NCBI RefSeq assembly: GCF_900172345.1
Contig: NZ_FWFY01000009.1
Span: forward strand, 62,001 to 126,000
Direction: 5' to 3'
Source: Limimaricola soesokkakensis
GTDB lineage: Bacteria; Pseudomonadota; Alphaproteobacteria; Rhodobacterales; Rhodobacteraceae
Length of the DNA: 64,000 bases
Position 1 is the stretch's first letter, and each line of letters starts with the position of its first letter. Below are positions 16,548 through 29,022 of the stretch, one piece after another. The translations under genes and the position numbers were made by a program. Below the pieces are notes generated by a model, which searched no databases, had not been told where the DNA came from, and saw only the letters and a program-made list of their open reading frames with translations.

Positions 16548-16653
16548 CCGCGCGACGGCCGGTCGCGGCCCTGCAACGCCCTGTCGCGCCATGCCCTCGG
16601 AACCCCCACGAACCCGGCACGTTTTGCCGCTGGCAAGACGAGGGACCATTCAC

Positions 16654-17916
16654 ATGCAGACCGCCAATCCGAAGCCGGCCGATCTGGCCGATGATGCGCA
16701 GGCGCTGTTCCGCGCCACCCGGGCCCGCTCGCGCGAGCTGGTGGCCGATCTCGCGCCCGAGGATATGGTGATGCAGTCGATGGAGGATGCCTCGCCCACC
16801 AAGTGGCACCTCGCCCATACCTCGTGGTTCTTCGAACAGTTCATCTTGCGCGAACGGGTCCCGGGATACGCCTCACCGGACGACCGCTTCGCCTTCCTGT
16901 TCAATTCCTACTACGTGCAGGCCGGCCCGCGCCACGCCCGGTCGCAGCGCGGGTTGATCACCCGCCCGACCGTGGCCGAGGTGATGGCGTACCGCGCCCA
17001 TGTCGAAGCGGCGATGGAGCGACTACTCGACGAAGGCGACCCGGAGGTGGCCGAACTGGCCACATTGGGCTGCCATCACGAAATGCAGCATCAGGAGCTC
17101 CTGCTCACCGACCTTCTGCACGCGCTGTCCTTCAATCCGCTGATGCCCGCGATCAGGCCGCCCGAACCGCGCGCACTTTCCGATGACCAGCCTCTCGACT
17201 GGATCAATTTCGACGGCGGCATCCGCGAAATCGGCCATGCGGGACCCGGTTTCGCCTATGACTGCGAAGGGCCGCGCCATGAGGTGCTGCTGCGCCCCTA
17301 TGCGCTGGCCAGCCGGCCGGCGACGAATGCCGACTGGATCGCCTTCATCGAAGATGGCGGTTACGCCGATGCGCGTCATTGGCTGATGGAAGGCTTCGCC
17401 AAGGCGCAGGCCGAAGGCTGGGACGCGCCGCTCTACTGGTGGAAACAGGATGACGAGTGGTGGAGCTTTACCGCGCGCGGCCCTCAGCCCGTCAATCCCC
17501 ACGCGCCGGTGGTGCATGTGAGCTTCTACGAGGCCGAGGCCTTCGCGCGCTGGGCCGGCGCGCGGCTACCGAGCGAGGCCGAGTGGGAGGTCGCGGCACA
17601 GGGCTCGGAGATCGCGGGCAACTTCATGGATGAAGGGGCGCTCCGACCGTTGCCGGGCCAGGCCGGTGCGGGGCTGCAGCAGATGCATGGCGATGTCTGG
17701 GAATGGACCCGTAGCAGCTTCGATCCCTATCCGGGCTTTCGCCCTCCGGAAGGCGCGATCGGCGAATACAACGGCAAGTTCATGGTGAACCAATACGTGC
17801 TGCGCGGCGGTTCCTGCGCTACCCCGAGGGCGCAGATGCGTCACAGCTACCGCAACTTCTTCCACCCCGACCGGCGCTGGCAGATGAGCGGGCTGAGGCT
17901 CGCAAAGGACGGCTAG
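16654..17916 (+). CDS. egtB: EgtB-type sulfoxide synthase (ergothioneine biosynthesis)
   Basis: EgtB is a non-haem iron enzyme that uses oxygen to join a thiol donor to trimethylhistidine. The 420-residue protein has an N-terminal DinB-like bundle with the three iron-binding histidines expected in KWHLAHTSWFFEQF and HHEMQHQELLL, and a C-terminal FGE-sulfatase domain (VVHVSFYEAEAFARWAGARL, MHGDVWEWTRSSF, YVLRGGSCATPRAQ). The start follows GAGGG by nine bases. The usual partner methyltransferase gene egtD is not next to it, so it must be encoded elsewhere if ergothioneine is made. Its TAG shares a CTAG with the convergent lrp gene. Confidence 0.88.
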   Translation: MQTANPKPADLADDAQALFRATRARSRELVADLAPEDMVMQSMEDASPTKWHLAHTSWFFEQFILRERVPGYASPDDRFAFLFNSYYVQAGPRHARSQRGLITRPTVAEVMAYRAHVEAAMERLLDEGDPEVAELATLGCHHEMQHQELLLTDLLHALSFNPLMPAIRPPEPRALSDDQPLDWINFDGGIREIGHAGPGFAYDCEGPRHEVLLRPYALASRPATNADWIAFIEDGGYADARHWLMEGFAKAQAEGWDAPLYWWKQDDEWWSFTARGPQPVNPHAPVVHVSFYEAEAFARWAGARLPSEAEWEVAAQGSEIAGNFMDEGALRPLPGQAGAGLQQMHGDVWEWTRSSFDPYPGFRPPEGAIGEYNGKFMVNQYVLRGGSCATPRAQMRHSYRNFFHPDRRWQMSGLRLAKDG

Positions 17917-18386
17917 AGCGGCACGTCGGTGGTGTTCTTGATCTCGCGCAGCGTCACGCTGGTGGAGATCGAGAGCACATGTGGCAGCTGCACCAGCGCG
18001 TTCTTCACCGTGCTCTCGTAATGCCGGATCGAACGGGCCAGCACCCGCAGCAGATAGTCATGATCGCCCGAGACGGTGTAGCACTGCACCACCTCGGCAA
18101 TGCGCACCACGGCGGCCTCGAATTCTTCGAGATGCGCGCGCGAATGACCGTTCATTCGCACCGCGCAGAACACCGTGATGTCGAAGCCTGCCGCTACGGG
18201 GTCGATGATGTGGCGTCGCTCCTCGATCACCCCGGCCTCGCGCATCCGGGTCAGCCTGCGCCAGCACGGCGTATGCGACAGCCCGAGCCGTTCGCCGACC
18301 TCGCGCAGGGTCAGGTCGGGCTCCGCCTGCAACAGCCGCAGCAGTCGACGGTCGGTCTCGTCCAGTGTGATCCCGCTCTCGCCCAT
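17913..18386 (-). CDS. Lrp/AsnC-family transcriptional regulator
   Basis: A 157-residue Lrp-type regulator: an N-terminal winged helix (LDETDRRLLRLLQAEPDLTLREVGERLGLSHTPCWRRLTRM) and a C-terminal RAM effector domain (HLEEFEAAVVRIAEVVQCYTVSGDHDYLLRV). It is the last gene of the IOR-liu run and is a candidate regulator of it, sensing an amino acid such as leucine. The start at 18386 gives the normal family N terminus. An in-frame ATG at 18452 overlaps the liuC stop as ATGA and would add 22 low-complexity residues; that coupled start is a real alternative. Confidence 0.88.
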   Translation of the reverse strand: MGESGITLDETDRRLLRLLQAEPDLTLREVGERLGLSHTPCWRRLTRMREAGVIEERRHIIDPVAAGFDITVFCAVRMNGHSRAHLEEFEAAVVRIAEVVQCYTVSGDHDYLLRVLARSIRHYESTVKNALVQLPHVLSISTSVTLREIKNTTDVPL

Positions 18387-18448
18387 GGCACCCCATCCCC
18401 GGCGGCGATCCTCGGCCCCGGGGATGGCGGCGTCAATGGGCCGCGCGC

Positions 18449-19225
18449 TCATGACCAGCGCGCCGGGCGCTTCTCGAGAAAGGCCGCGATCCCCTCCTCC
18501 GCCTCCGGGCTCTCCCAAGCTTCGACCAGCCGGTCGATGGTGGCCTCGATGACGACTTCATCGATGCGGGGGCCGAGGCTGCGCGCCAGCGCCTTGGCCC
18601 GCGCCGCGGCACCACGCGCGATCTTCAAATAGGGTGCGATCTCGGCCTCGATGGCCGTGTCGAGATCGGCAAGCGGCACCGCGCGGGTCGCGATGCCGAG
18701 CCTCACCGCCTCATCGGCTCCGAAGAGCCGCGCCGACATGAAGACCTGCCGCGCCCGCCCCTCGCCCATCCGCGCCAGCACGTAGGGCGAGATCGTCGCC
18801 GGGATGATGCCGAGCTTGGTCTCGGTGAAGCCAAAGCGCGTGCCCGCCTCGGCCACCACGACGTCGCAGATGCAGGCGAGCCCGACGCCGCCGCCATAGG
18901 CGCCGCCATGGACCCGCCCGATAAGCGGGCTGGACATGGTGTTGAGCGCGTCCAGCATGCCCGCCAGACGCCGTGCCTCGGCGCGGCGCCCCTCGCTGTC
19001 GGCGCGGATCTGGGCCTGCATCCAGGTCAGGTCGCCGCCGGCGCAGAACACCTCGCCCGCGCCCCGCAGCACCACGGCGCGCGCCTCGGCTCCCTCGGCC
19101 CCCGCCAGCGCCGTCAGCTCATCCATCATCCGCGCCGAAAGCGCGTTGCGGCGCTCGGGCGCGTTCAGCGTCACGGTCAGGACGCCGCGATCATCCGTGT
19201 CGAGCTTCAGCGTCTCGTAACTCAT
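18449..19225 (-). CDS. liuC: Methylglutaconyl-CoA hydratase (enoyl-CoA hydratase family)
   Basis: A 258-residue crotonase-fold enzyme expected to hydrate 3-methylglutaconyl-CoA to HMG-CoA in leucine degradation. It has the crotonase oxyanion-hole region FCAGGDLTWMQ and the IGRVHGGAYGGGVGLACICDVVVA stretch, and FTETKLGIIPATISPYVLARMG with the catalytic region. The substrate is assigned from its place between the carboxylase/HMG-CoA lyase genes, since sequence alone does not fix it in this family. The ATG overlaps the mvaB stop (ATGA). Confidence 0.85.
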   Translation of the reverse strand: MSYETLKLDTDDRGVLTVTLNAPERRNALSARMMDELTALAGAEGAEARAVVLRGAGEVFCAGGDLTWMQAQIRADSEGRRAEARRLAGMLDALNTMSSPLIGRVHGGAYGGGVGLACICDVVVAEAGTRFGFTETKLGIIPATISPYVLARMGEGRARQVFMSARLFGADEAVRLGIATRAVPLADLDTAIEAEIAPYLKIARGAAARAKALARSLGPRIDEVVIEATIDRLVEAWESPEAEEGIAAFLEKRPARWS

Positions 19226-20065
19226 GCGCGCAGCTCCTTGGCGAAACCCGCCGTCTCGGCCAGCCGTTTGCGATCGAGCCCGGTCTCGAAGCCGCGCTCT
19301 TCCAGCATCGATGCGAGCCCTTCGGTCGCGACGTTGCCGGCCGCGCCGGGCGCGAAGGGACAGCCGCCAAGGCCGCCGATGCTCGCGTCGAACACCCGCA
19401 GCCCCCGCTCGAGGCAGACCGCCACGTTGTCGAGCGCGCGGCCCGAGGTGTCGTGGAAATGCCCGGCGAGCTTGTCGGCGGGCACGCGGGCCAGCACCGC
19501 GTCGAGCATCGCGCCGGTGTCCTCCGGCAGCGCTCGGCCCAGGGTTTCGCCCAAGGAAATCTCGTAGCACCCCATATCCATGAGCCGCGCTGCCACCTCG
19601 GCCACGGCGTCCGGCGCGACCTGGCCATCATAGGGGCAATGGGTGACGCAGGAGACATAGCCGCGCACCGGCAGGCCGGCGTCTTGCGCAGCCGCTAGGA
19701 CAGGCGCGAAGCGCTCCATGCTCTCGGCGATCGAGCAGCCGATATTGGCTTGGCTGAAGCCTTCGGAGGCGGAGGCGAAGACCGCGACCTCCTCGGCCTT
19801 CGCCTCTCGCGCCGCCTCGAAGCCGCGCAAATTCGGCGTCAGCGCTGCATACCTGACCTGCGGCTTGCGCCGAATTCCGGCGAGGACCTCCGCCGCATCC
19901 GCCATCTGCGGCACGCGCTTCGGGTTGACGAAGCTGGTCACCTCGATCCGCGCGAAGCCACAGGCTGAAAGCCGGTCGACCAGCGCGATCTTGTCGGCGG
20001 CGGGAATGATCCGCGCTTCGTTCTGCAACCCGTCGCGCGGGCCGACCTCGACGATCTCGACGCGC

Positions 20066-20073
<8 letters not shown>
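19222..20073 (-). CDS. mvaB: Hydroxymethylglutaryl-CoA lyase
   Basis: This enzyme cleaves HMG-CoA to acetyl-CoA and acetoacetate, the last step of leucine degradation. The 283-residue TIM-barrel protein has the family opening VEIVEVGPRDGLQNE, TSFVNPKRVPQMAD, the metal-binding HFHDTSGRALDNV and the catalytic-cysteine loop GGLGGCPFAPGAAGNVATE. The length is slightly under 300, normal for bacterial MvaB (LiuE). Both ends overlap neighbouring genes, by eight bases with liuD and four with liuC. Confidence 0.94.
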
Positions 20074-22053
<1,980 letters not shown>

Positions 22054-22054
<1 letters not shown>

Positions 22055-22464
22055 CAGGCGAAATCCTCCACCAGCCGGAATCTCTCGCAGACCAGCACCA
22101 TCTCCGGGTCCCAGCCCCCGTTGCGCTCGAAGTAGCGACGGTGATCCGCCTGCCAGCCTTCCAGCGTCTCATTCTCGCCCTCGGCCAGAGCGAAATCGGC
22201 ATCGACATCGCAAAAGCGCCGCTGCGTGACTTCCACCGTCTCGATCATCAGCGCCGGCCGGCTGTCCCAGTTCAGCGCCACGTCGCGGCGCCCGACCTTC
22301 GGCATCGGCTCGCCCGCCTCGAAGTCGCGCAGCGCGCCACAGGTCGCGGTCTTGGCGCCCGAGCGAACCAGCGCGATCAGCTCGGCGCATAATTCCGGCC
22401 CATCCCCGAAGCGGAAGCTTTCGAGATCCGGGTGCCGGGCCTTCAATTCGTCGATCGTCACCAT
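22054..22464 (-). CDS. ASCH-domain protein inside the liu operon
   Basis: A 136-residue protein of the ASCH superfamily, a PUA-like fold found in RNA-binding and amidohydrolase proteins. The conserved block is LIALVRSGAKTATCGALRDFEAGEPMPKVG, followed by a W-D-S-R-P loop and a C-terminal VLVCERFRLVEDF strand. It is inserted between liuB (seven-base gap) and liuD (one-base TGATG overlap), so it is surely cotranslated. It has no known part in leucine degradation; an RNA-binding regulatory role or a small hydrolase (the YqfB group) are possible. The function is unknown. Confidence 0.8.
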
Positions 22465-22471
22465 GCCGGCC

Positions 22472-24079
22472 TCACATCCTGAAGACGCCGAAGCGCGTGT
22501 CGGGGATCGGCGCGTTCAGCGCGGCCGAGAGCGACAGCGCCAGCACCTCGCGGGTCTTGCGCGGATCAACGATGCCATCGTCCCAGAGCCGGGCCGAAGC
22601 GAATAGCGGATGCGCCTGTTCCTCGAACCGCTCGCGCAGCGGCTGCTTGAACGCCCATTCCTCCTCTTCGGTCCAGGGCTTGCCCTGCCGCTCCAGCGCC
22701 TCGCCGCGCACCTGTGCCATGACGCCCGCCGCCTGCTCGCCGCCCATCACGCCGATCCGGCTCGCGGGCCACGTCCACAGGAAGCGGGGCGAATAGGCGC
22801 GCCCGCACATGCCGTAATTGCCCGCACCGTAGGAGCCGCCGACGATCATCGTCACCTTGGGCACCTCGGTCGAGGCTACCGCCGTCACCAGCTTGGCGCC
22901 GTCCTTTGCAATACCGCCCGCCTCGTATTTGCGGCCCACCATGAAGCCGGTGATGTTCTGCAGGAACACCAGCGGGATGCGACGCTGCGAGCAGAGCTCG
23001 ACGAAATGCGCGCCCTTAAGCGCGGCCTCGGAGAACAGCACGCCGTTATTGGCGATGATCCCCACCGGCATGCCCATGATGTGGCCGAAGCCGGTCACCA
23101 GCGTTTCGCCGTAGCGCGGCTTGAACTCGTCGAGCCGCGAGCCGTCGAGCACCCGGGCCAGCAGCTCGCGGATGTCGTAGGGCTTGCGTGGATCGGCGGG
23201 CACGACACCAAGGATCTCGTCGGGGTCGTGGAGCGGCTCCTCGACGGGCTGCATCACCACGGTCTCGGGCTTGCGGCGGTTCAGCCCCGCCACCGCCTGC
23301 CGTGCCAGCGCCAAGGCATGCGCGTCGTTGTCGGCAAGATAGTCCGCCACACCCGAAAGCCGGGTATGCACGTCGCCGCCGCCGAGATCCTCGGCCGTCA
23401 CGACCTCGCCCGTCGCGGCCTTCACAAGTGGCGGCCCGGCGAGGAAGATGGTGCCCTGCTCCTTCACGATGATCGTGACGTCCGACATCGCCGGCACATA
23501 GGCGCCGCCCGCCGTGCAGGACCCCATCACCACGGCGATCTGCGCGATGCCCTTGGCGCTCATCCGGGCCTGGTTGTAGAAGATCCGGCCGAAATGATCG
23601 CGGTCGGGAAAGACCTCGTCCTGGTTGGGCAGGTTCGCGCCACCGGAATCGACGAGGTAGACGCAAGGCAGGTGGTTCGCCTCAGCGATCTCCTGCGCCC
23701 GCAAATGCTTCTTCACGGTCATCGGGTAATAGGTGCCGCCCTTCACGGTGGCGTCGTTGCACAGCACCATGACCTCCTGCCCCTCGATGCGACCGATGCC
23801 GGCGATCATGCCGGCCCCGGGCGCCGCGCCGTCATAGAGGCCATGCGCCGCCGTGGCACCGACCTCCAGAAACGGGCTGCCCGGGTCGAGCAGACGGGTG
23901 ACACGGTCGCGCGGCAGGAGCTTGCCGCGCGAGAGATGCCGCTCGCGCGCCTTCGCGCCGCCGCCCGCGCGTGCGGCCTCGACGGCCTCGCGCACGGTTT
24001 CCATCGCGGCACGCTGCGCGGCCTCGTTCTCGCGAAAGCTCTCCGAGGAGGGCGACAGCGATGAGCGCAGCACCCCCAT
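22472..24079 (-). CDS. liuB: 3-methylcrotonyl-CoA carboxylase, carboxyltransferase beta subunit
   Basis: The 535-residue carboxyltransferase subunit that moves carboxybiotin CO2 to 3-methylcrotonyl-CoA. It shows two crotonase-like halves: [19 protein letters not shown] and [19 protein letters not shown] in the first, [16 protein letters not shown], and in the second [23 protein letters not shown] and [18 protein letters not shown]. These exact stretches are characteristic of methylcrotonyl- rather than propionyl-CoA carboxylases. The start overlaps the liuA stop at one base. Confidence 0.95.
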   Translation of the reverse strand: MGVLRSSLSPSSESFRENEAAQRAAMETVREAVEAARAGGGAKARERHLSRGKLLPRDRVTRLLDPGSPFLEVGATAAHGLYDGAAPGAGMIAGIGRIEGQEVMVLCNDATVKGGTYYPMTVKKHLRAQEIAEANHLPCVYLVDSGGANLPNQDEVFPDRDHFGRIFYNQARMSAKGIAQIAVVMGSCTAGGAYVPAMSDVTIIVKEQGTIFLAGPPLVKAATGEVVTAEDLGGGDVHTRLSGVADYLADNDAHALALARQAVAGLNRRKPETVVMQPVEEPLHDPDEILGVVPADPRKPYDIRELLARVLDGSRLDEFKPRYGETLVTGFGHIMGMPVGIIANNGVLFSEAALKGAHFVELCSQRRIPLVFLQNITGFMVGRKYEAGGIAKDGAKLVTAVASTEVPKVTMIVGGSYGAGNYGMCGRAYSPRFLWTWPASRIGVMGGEQAAGVMAQVRGEALERQGKPWTEEEEWAFKQPLRERFEEQAHPLFASARLWDDGIVDPRKTREVLALSLSAALNAPIPDTRFGVFRM

Positions 24080-25242
24080 CAGCGCACCTTGGCCATCAGC
24101 TCGCGCCCGATCAGCATGCGGCGGATCTCGGAGGTGCCCGCGCCGATTTCCATCAGCTTGGCGTCGCGGAAAATCCGGCTTACCGCGCTTTCGTTCATGA
24201 AGCCGGTGCCGCCCATCGCCTGCACCGCTTGATGCGCGACCACCATCGCCTCCTCGGAGGCGTAGAGCACGCAGGCGGCGGCATCGGCGCGGGTGACCCT
24301 GCCCGCGTCGCAGGCACGCGCCACGGCATAGACATAGGCCCGCGCCGAGCCGAGCTTGGTGTAGATGTCGGCCACCTTGCCCTGCATCAACTGGAAATCC
24401 CCAATCGGTTTGCCGAATTGCTTGCGCTCGGCGAGGTAGGGCATGATTTCGTCGAGGCAGGCCGCCATGATGCCGGTGCCGATGCCCGACAGAACCACGC
24501 GCTCGTAGTCGAGCCCCGACATCAGCACCTTCACGCCACCGCCGACCTGGCCCAGCACGTTCTCGTCGGGCACCTCGACATTCTCGAACACCAGCTCGGC
24601 GGTGTTCGAGCCGCGCATCCCGAGCTTGTCGAAATGCTCGGAGGTCGAGAAGCCCGCCATGCCACGCTCGATGATGAAGGCGGTGATCCCCTTGGAGCCG
24701 GCCTCCGGGTCGGTCTTGGCATAGACGACCAGCGTTTCGGCATCGGGGCCGTTGGTGATCCAGTACTTGGTGCCGTTGAGCCGATAGCCGCCATCGATGC
24801 GATCGGCGCGCAGGCTCATCGACACCACGTCGGAGCCCGCCCCGGCCTCGGACATCGCCAGCGCACCGACATGTTCGCCCGAGACCAGCTTGGGCAGGTA
24901 TTTCGCCTTCTGCACATCGTTGCCGTTGAGCACGATCTGGTTGACGCAGAGGTTCGAATGCGCGCCGTAGCTGAGCGCCACGCTGGCCGAGGCCCGCGCG
25001 ATCTCCTCGACCGCGATGACATGAGCGAGATAGCCCATGCCTGCGCCGCCATATTGCTCGGGCACGGTGATGCCCAGAAGGCCCAGATCGCCCATCTCGC
25101 GCCAGAGGTCGGCGGGGAACAGGTTGGACTTGTCGATCTCGGCGGCGCGCGGCTTCAGCCGCTCCTGCGCCCAGCGATGCACCGTCTCGCGCAGCGCCTC
25201 GCCATCCTCGCCCAGATCGAACTTCATCGCGTGATCGAACAT
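24079..25242 (-). CDS. liuA: Isovaleryl-CoA dehydrogenase
   Basis: A 387-residue FAD-dependent acyl-CoA dehydrogenase that converts isovaleryl-CoA to 3-methylcrotonyl-CoA and passes electrons to ETF. It contains [14 protein letters not shown] and [18 protein letters not shown] (FAD loop), the isovaleryl-type catalytic glutamate in [12 protein letters not shown], and the C-terminal [20 protein letters not shown] and [15 protein letters not shown]. The unusual placement of the catalytic Glu in the DYER motif is the known mark of isovaleryl-CoA dehydrogenases. It lies 10 bases after the IOR gene. Confidence 0.95.
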   Translation of the reverse strand: MFDHAMKFDLGEDGEALRETVHRWAQERLKPRAAEIDKSNLFPADLWREMGDLGLLGITVPEQYGGAGMGYLAHVIAVEEIARASASVALSYGAHSNLCVNQIVLNGNDVQKAKYLPKLVSGEHVGALAMSEAGAGSDVVSMSLRADRIDGGYRLNGTKYWITNGPDAETLVVYAKTDPEAGSKGITAFIIERGMAGFSTSEHFDKLGMRGSNTAELVFENVEVPDENVLGQVGGGVKVLMSGLDYERVVLSGIGTGIMAACLDEIMPYLAERKQFGKPIGDFQLMQGKVADIYTKLGSARAYVYAVARACDAGRVTRADAAACVLYASEEAMVVAHQAVQAMGGTGFMNESAVSRIFRDAKLMEIGAGTSEIRRMLIGRELMAKVR

Positions 25243-25252
25243 CGCACTCTCC

Positions 25253-28200
25253 CTATTCCGCCGCCACCTGGTGCGGCGTGTCGTTCTTGATCGCGGCGCG
25301 GAGCGCGTCGCGGATCGGCGCCGCCTGCTCCATCGCCGCCAGCTTCACCGGCCCGAAGCCGCGGATCTGGTCGGGCAGTTCCAGAAGCTTGAGGATCTCG
25401 GCGTCGTGCCCCTGCCCCAGCCGCTCCAGCGCGAGGTCCATGTCCGCCTCAAAGGCGTCGATCAGCGCCCGTTCGCGCTTACGCTCCTCGGTGCGGCCAA
25501 AGACGTCGAGCGCGGTGCCGCGCAGCCGTTTGCCCTGCGCCAGCAGGCCGAATGCCTTGAGGATCCACGGGCCGAACTCGCGCTTCTTCGGGCGGCCTTC
25601 GGCATCCGTGCCCGGCAGCCCCGGCGGCGCGAGGTTGAAGGCGATCCTGTAGTCGCCGTCGAACTGCTTCTTGAGATTCTCCGCGAACTCGGGCCGCGTG
25701 AACAGCCGTGCCACCTCGTATTCGTCCTTGTAGGACAGAAGCTTGGCATAGTTCTGCGCGACCGCGCGGGTGATCTTGTCGGCCTGCGAGTGGCCTTCCA
25801 CCGCCGTACGGACCTGCGCCACCCGGTCGGTGTAACGCCGGGCGAGCTTTGCATCCTGATAGGCGGTCAGGTGACCGGTGCGGTGCGCCACGAGCTGGTC
25901 GAGCGTCATCTGGGCCTGCGGCAGATGCGGCGGCTCGTCGGTTTCGCCCATCTCGCGGATCACCCGCTCGGGCTCTGCCGCCATGACGCGGCCCCAGTCG
26001 AAGGCGTCGAGATTCGACTGCACCGCCACGCCGTTGAGACGCACGGCCTCGGCAATCGCCTCGCGGCCCACCGGGATGAAGCCCTGCTGCCAGGCATAGC
26101 CCAGCATCATGATGTTCACCGCAATCTCGTCGCCGCAAAGCTCGCGCGCGACATGCGCGAAATCGTGGAAATGCTCCGACGAGCGCACCGTCTTTTCCAC
26201 CGCCCGCATGACGCCCGCCGAGCGGAAGTCGAAATCGCGCTGACGCACGAAGTCCGAGGTGGGCGAGAGCTTGGTGCTCATCACCGCATGGGTACGGCTC
26301 GCGTCGCACAGGGTGACGCCGTCCTTCGAGGCCGCCACGACGCTGTCGGCGGCGAGCAGCAGGTCGGCGGTACCGGTCGCGATGCGCGGCGCCGTCGCGG
26401 GCCGCTCATGCGTCGAGATGCGGATATGGCTCAGCACCGCCCCGCCCTTCTGCGCAAGACCGGCCATGTCGAGGATCATCGGCGACAGACCCTCCATATG
26501 CGCCGCGACGCCCAAGAGAGCGCCGATGGTCAGCACGCCGGTGCCGCCAACGCCGGTGACGGCGATGTTCCACGGCCGGGTGATCTCGGGCAGCTTCGGT
26601 TCGGGCAGGCCCGAAACGTCGGGGCCTTCGGCGGCCGGGCGCTTGTGCGGCTTGGCACCGCGCAGCGTCACGAAGCTCGGGCAGAAGCCCTTGAGGCAGG
26701 AAAAATCCTTGTTGCAAGCCGACTGGTTGATCTGGCGCTTACGGCCCAGCTCGGTCTCCAGCGGCTCAACCGCTATGCAGTTCGACTGTACCGAGCAATC
26801 GCCGCACCCTTCGCAGACAGCCGGGTCGATATGCACGCGCATGTCAGGGTCCTCGGCCTTGCCGCGCTTGCGGCGGCGGCGCAGCTCGGCGGCGCAGGTC
26901 TGGACATAGACCATGACGGTGACGCCCTCGATCTCGCGCAGCTCGCGCATCACCGCATCGACATCGTCGCGATGGCGGATCTCGGTGCCGGGCGCGAGAT
27001 CGACACGGTCGTAATTCTCGGGATGATCCGAGAGCAGCACGATCTTCGCTACGCTCTCGTGGTGCACCTGATGCGTCACCTGCTCGGGCGAGAGCGGCCC
27101 ATCGACCTTCTGGCCGCCGGTCATCGCGACGGCGTCGTTGTAGAGGATCTTGTAGGTGATGTTGGCCTTCGCCGCGACCGACTGGCGGATCGCGAGATGG
27201 CCGGAATGAAAGAAGGTGCCGTCGCCGAGGTTCACGAAGCGATGCTTTTCCTCGGTGAACCGGCCGATCGAGGTCCATGGCACGCCCTCGGCGCCCATAT
27301 GGGTGAAGGTCTCGGTATTCCGGTCCATCCACTGCACCATGTAGTGGCAGCCGATGCCGGCCATCGCCTTGGAGCCTTCGGGCACCTTGGTCGAGGTGTT
27401 GTGCGGGCAGCCGGGGCAGTAATGCGGCAGCCGGGTGATCGGCGCCTCATGCGCCTGTCCCCGGGCATGACCCGCTTCAAGACGGCGTAGCTCGGCCTCG
27501 ATCCGGTCGTGCAAGCCTTCAGGCAGATCGATGTGCAGCAACCGATCGGCGATAGCGCGCCCGACGGAGCCGACGGTGAGGCCTTGGGAGAGCGACAGGA
27601 AGGGGCGGTCCTTCTCGTCATGCTTGCCGATGATCCGCGGCCGCACGTCGGCGCGCCAGTTGAAGAGTTGCTGCTTGATCTGGTTCTCGATGATCTCGCG
27701 GCGCTCCTCGACGATCAGCACCTCGTCGAGCCCCTCGGAGAAGTGGCGGATGCCCTCGGGCTCCAGCGGCCAAGGCATGCGCACCTTGTAGAGGCGCAGG
27801 CCGATCGCCTTCCACTCCTCCGGCCCGAGCCCCATCTCGGCCAGCGCTTGGCGCACATCCTCGTAGGCCTTGCCCGAGGCGACGATGCCGAAGCGGGCGT
27901 TCGGCGTGTCGATCGTCACCTGGTCGACGCGGTTGGCGCGAGCGAAGGCCAGCGCCGCGAAGCCCTTGTATTCTTGCAGCCGCTCGTCCTGTACCAGCGG
28001 CGGATCGGGCCAGCGCAGGTTGAGCCCGCCTTTGGGCATCTCGAAATCTGTGGGCAGCAGGAACTGCCGCCGCTCCTGTGCGAGATCGACGACAGTCGAG
28101 GTTTCGACCGTTTCGGAGATCACCTTGTAGCCGACCCAGCAGCCCGAATAGCGCGACATGGCGATGCCAAGGAGGCCCAGCTCGAGAAACTCGTGCACGG

Positions 28201-28720
28201 AGCTGGGATACAGCATCGGCATCAACGCCGAGATGAAGGCGTGGTCCGATTGGTGCGGGATCGAGGACGACTTGCAGGTGTGGTCGTCGCCGGCGAAGGC
28301 CAGCACGCCGCCATGCGCCGAGGTACCTGCCGCGTTGGCATGCTTGAGGACGTCGCCCGAGCGGTCGACGCCCGGCCCCTTGCCGTACCACAGGCCCAGA
28401 AGACCGTCCTTCTTCGCGCCTTCGGACAGGCCAAGCTGCTGGCTGCCCCAGACGGCGGTGGCGGCGAGATCCTCGTTGACCCCAGGCTGGAAGACGATGT
28501 CGAGCGGGTCGAGATGCTTGCGCGCGGCCATCAGCTGCTGGTCGTAGCCGCCTAGTGGCGAGCCGCGATATCCCGAGATGAACGTGCCGGTATTGAGCCC
28601 GGCGACGCGGTCGCGCCGCATCTGGGTCATCGGCAGGCGCACCAGCGCCTGAATTCCGGTCAGGAAGACATGACCTGTCTCCGCTGTGTACTTGTCGTCG
28701 AGCGACATCTGCATCGTCAT
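25253..28720 (-). CDS. ior: Indolepyruvate ferredoxin oxidoreductase family protein (fused IorA-IorB)
   Basis: A 1155-residue fused 2-oxoacid:acceptor oxidoreductase that decarboxylates aryl- or branched 2-oxoacids to acyl-CoA. The N-terminal half has the pyrimidine-binding fold ([14 protein letters not shown]), the middle the TPP domain ([29 protein letters not shown]), then a ferredoxin-like cluster region near residues 635-680 ([13 protein letters not shown] and later [15 protein letters not shown]), and the C-terminal gamma-type domain starting [17 protein letters not shown]. The start at 28720 follows GGGAGGGG. It leads the run of liu genes with a 10-base gap, so it could make isovaleryl-CoA from 2-oxoisocaproate as well as arylacetyl-CoA; the substrate is inferred. 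Confidence 0.9.
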   Translation of the reverse strand: MTMQMSLDDKYTAETGHVFLTGIQALVRLPMTQMRRDRVAGLNTGTFISGYRGSPLGGYDQQLMAARKHLDPLDIVFQPGVNEDLAATAVWGSQQLGLSEGAKKDGLLGLWYGKGPGVDRSGDVLKHANAAGTSAHGGVLAFAGDDHTCKSSSIPHQSDHAFISALMPMLYPSSVHEFLELGLLGIAMSRYSGCWVGYKVISETVETSTVVDLAQERRQFLLPTDFEMPKGGLNLRWPDPPLVQDERLQEYKGFAALAFARANRVDQVTIDTPNARFGIVASGKAYEDVRQALAEMGLGPEEWKAIGLRLYKVRMPWPLEPEGIRHFSEGLDEVLIVEERREIIENQIKQQLFNWRADVRPRIIGKHDEKDRPFLSLSQGLTVGSVGRAIADRLLHIDLPEGLHDRIEAELRRLEAGHARGQAHEAPITRLPHYCPGCPHNTSTKVPEGSKAMAGIGCHYMVQWMDRNTETFTHMGAEGVPWTSIGRFTEEKHRFVNLGDGTFFHSGHLAIRQSVAAKANITYKILYNDAVAMTGGQKVDGPLSPEQVTHQVHHESVAKIVLLSDHPENYDRVDLAPGTEIRHRDDVDAVMRELREIEGVTVMVYVQTCAAELRRRRKRGKAEDPDMRVHIDPAVCEGCGDCSVQSNCIAVEPLETELGRKRQINQSACNKDFSCLKGFCPSFVTLRGAKPHKRPAAEGPDVSGLPEPKLPEITRPWNIAVTGVGGTGVLTIGALLGVAAHMEGLSPMILDMAGLAQKGGAVLSHIRISTHERPATAPRIATGTADLLLAADSVVAASKDGVTLCDASRTHAVMSTKLSPTSDFVRQRDFDFRSAGVMRAVEKTVRSSEHFHDFAHVARELCGDEIAVNIMMLGYAWQQGFIPVGREAIAEAVRLNGVAVQSNLDAFDWGRVMAAEPERVIREMGETDEPPHLPQAQMTLDQLVAHRTGHLTAYQDAKLARRYTDRVAQVRTAVEGHSQADKITRAVAQNYAKLLSYKDEYEVARLFTRPEFAENLKKQFDGDYRIAFNLAPPGLPGTDAEGRPKKREFGPWILKAFGLLAQGKRLRGTALDVFGRTEERKRERALIDAFEADMDLALERLGQGHDAEILKLLELPDQIRGFGPVKLAAMEQAAPIRDALRAAIKNDTPHQVAAE

Positions 28721-28795
28721 GCGCCCCTCCCCTGGCTAATGACGATTGCAGCCTAGCGCGGATCGACGGCAACGCGGTCACCGTTTTGAAGGCGA

Positions 28796-28823
28796 ATTAT
28801 GCAAAATCCTGTTACAAGGTCAC
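28796..28823 (-). promoter_or_regulatory. Candidate promoter of the IOR-liu operon
   Basis: On the minus strand GTGACC (four of six -35 matches) and CATAAT (five of six -10 matches) are 16 bases apart, about 75 bases upstream of the IOR start. GGTCACC occurs twice on the plus strand, at 28776-28782 and 28818-28824, 42 bases apart or four helical turns, which may mark regulator sites. The surrounding region is the only AT-richer part of the 302-base gap between IOR and putA. Confidence 0.4.
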
Positions 28824-28834
28824 CCTAAAGAGCG

Positions 28835-28860
28835 CCATTTGAGAACAGCGTTCCAAATGG
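28835..28860. promoter_or_regulatory. 26-bp near-perfect palindrome upstream of IOR-liu operon
   Basis: CCATTTG-A-GAAC, then AGC, then GTTCCAAATGG: the two arms match over eleven bases with a single extra A in the left arm. It lies just upstream of the candidate -35, centred near -58 relative to the inferred transcription start, a typical activator position. The encoded Lrp-type protein at the far end of the operon is one candidate to bind it; that is inference. Confidence 0.6.
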
Positions 28861-28978
28861 AGAAGCTTCGCTCACCGCTTCCGGATGGCGCATCACCCGT
28901 ACCTCCCGGCGCGGCCAAGTCTTGGAACATAACCCCCAGAAGTGGCAGCAGCCGCGCATCCGGGAGCCGAGAAGAGCG

Positions 28979-29011
28979 AAGCGCGCGCCGGGCTTCGATG
29001 GGCGCGCGCTT
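28979..29011 (-). terminator. GC-rich hairpin after putA
   Basis: On the minus strand AAGCGCGCGCC and GGCGCGCGCTT form an 11-base perfect stem with an 11-base loop, starting 11 bases after the putA stop codon. The 3' arm ends in TT but no longer T-run follows, so the hairpin is a moderate terminator candidate. Confidence 0.55.
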
Positions 29012-29022
29012 CGGGTTCTGGA

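Noticed and set aside
25271-27490. A 739-codon open frame opposite the IOR gene
   Set aside because: Antisense shadow; the opposite strand has a full-length IOR with all cofactor motifs.
28835-28860. LexA box
   Set aside because: GAAC-AGC-GTTC looks similar to Gram-positive LexA sites, but alphaproteobacterial LexA uses the direct repeat GTTC-N7-GTTC, which is not present here.
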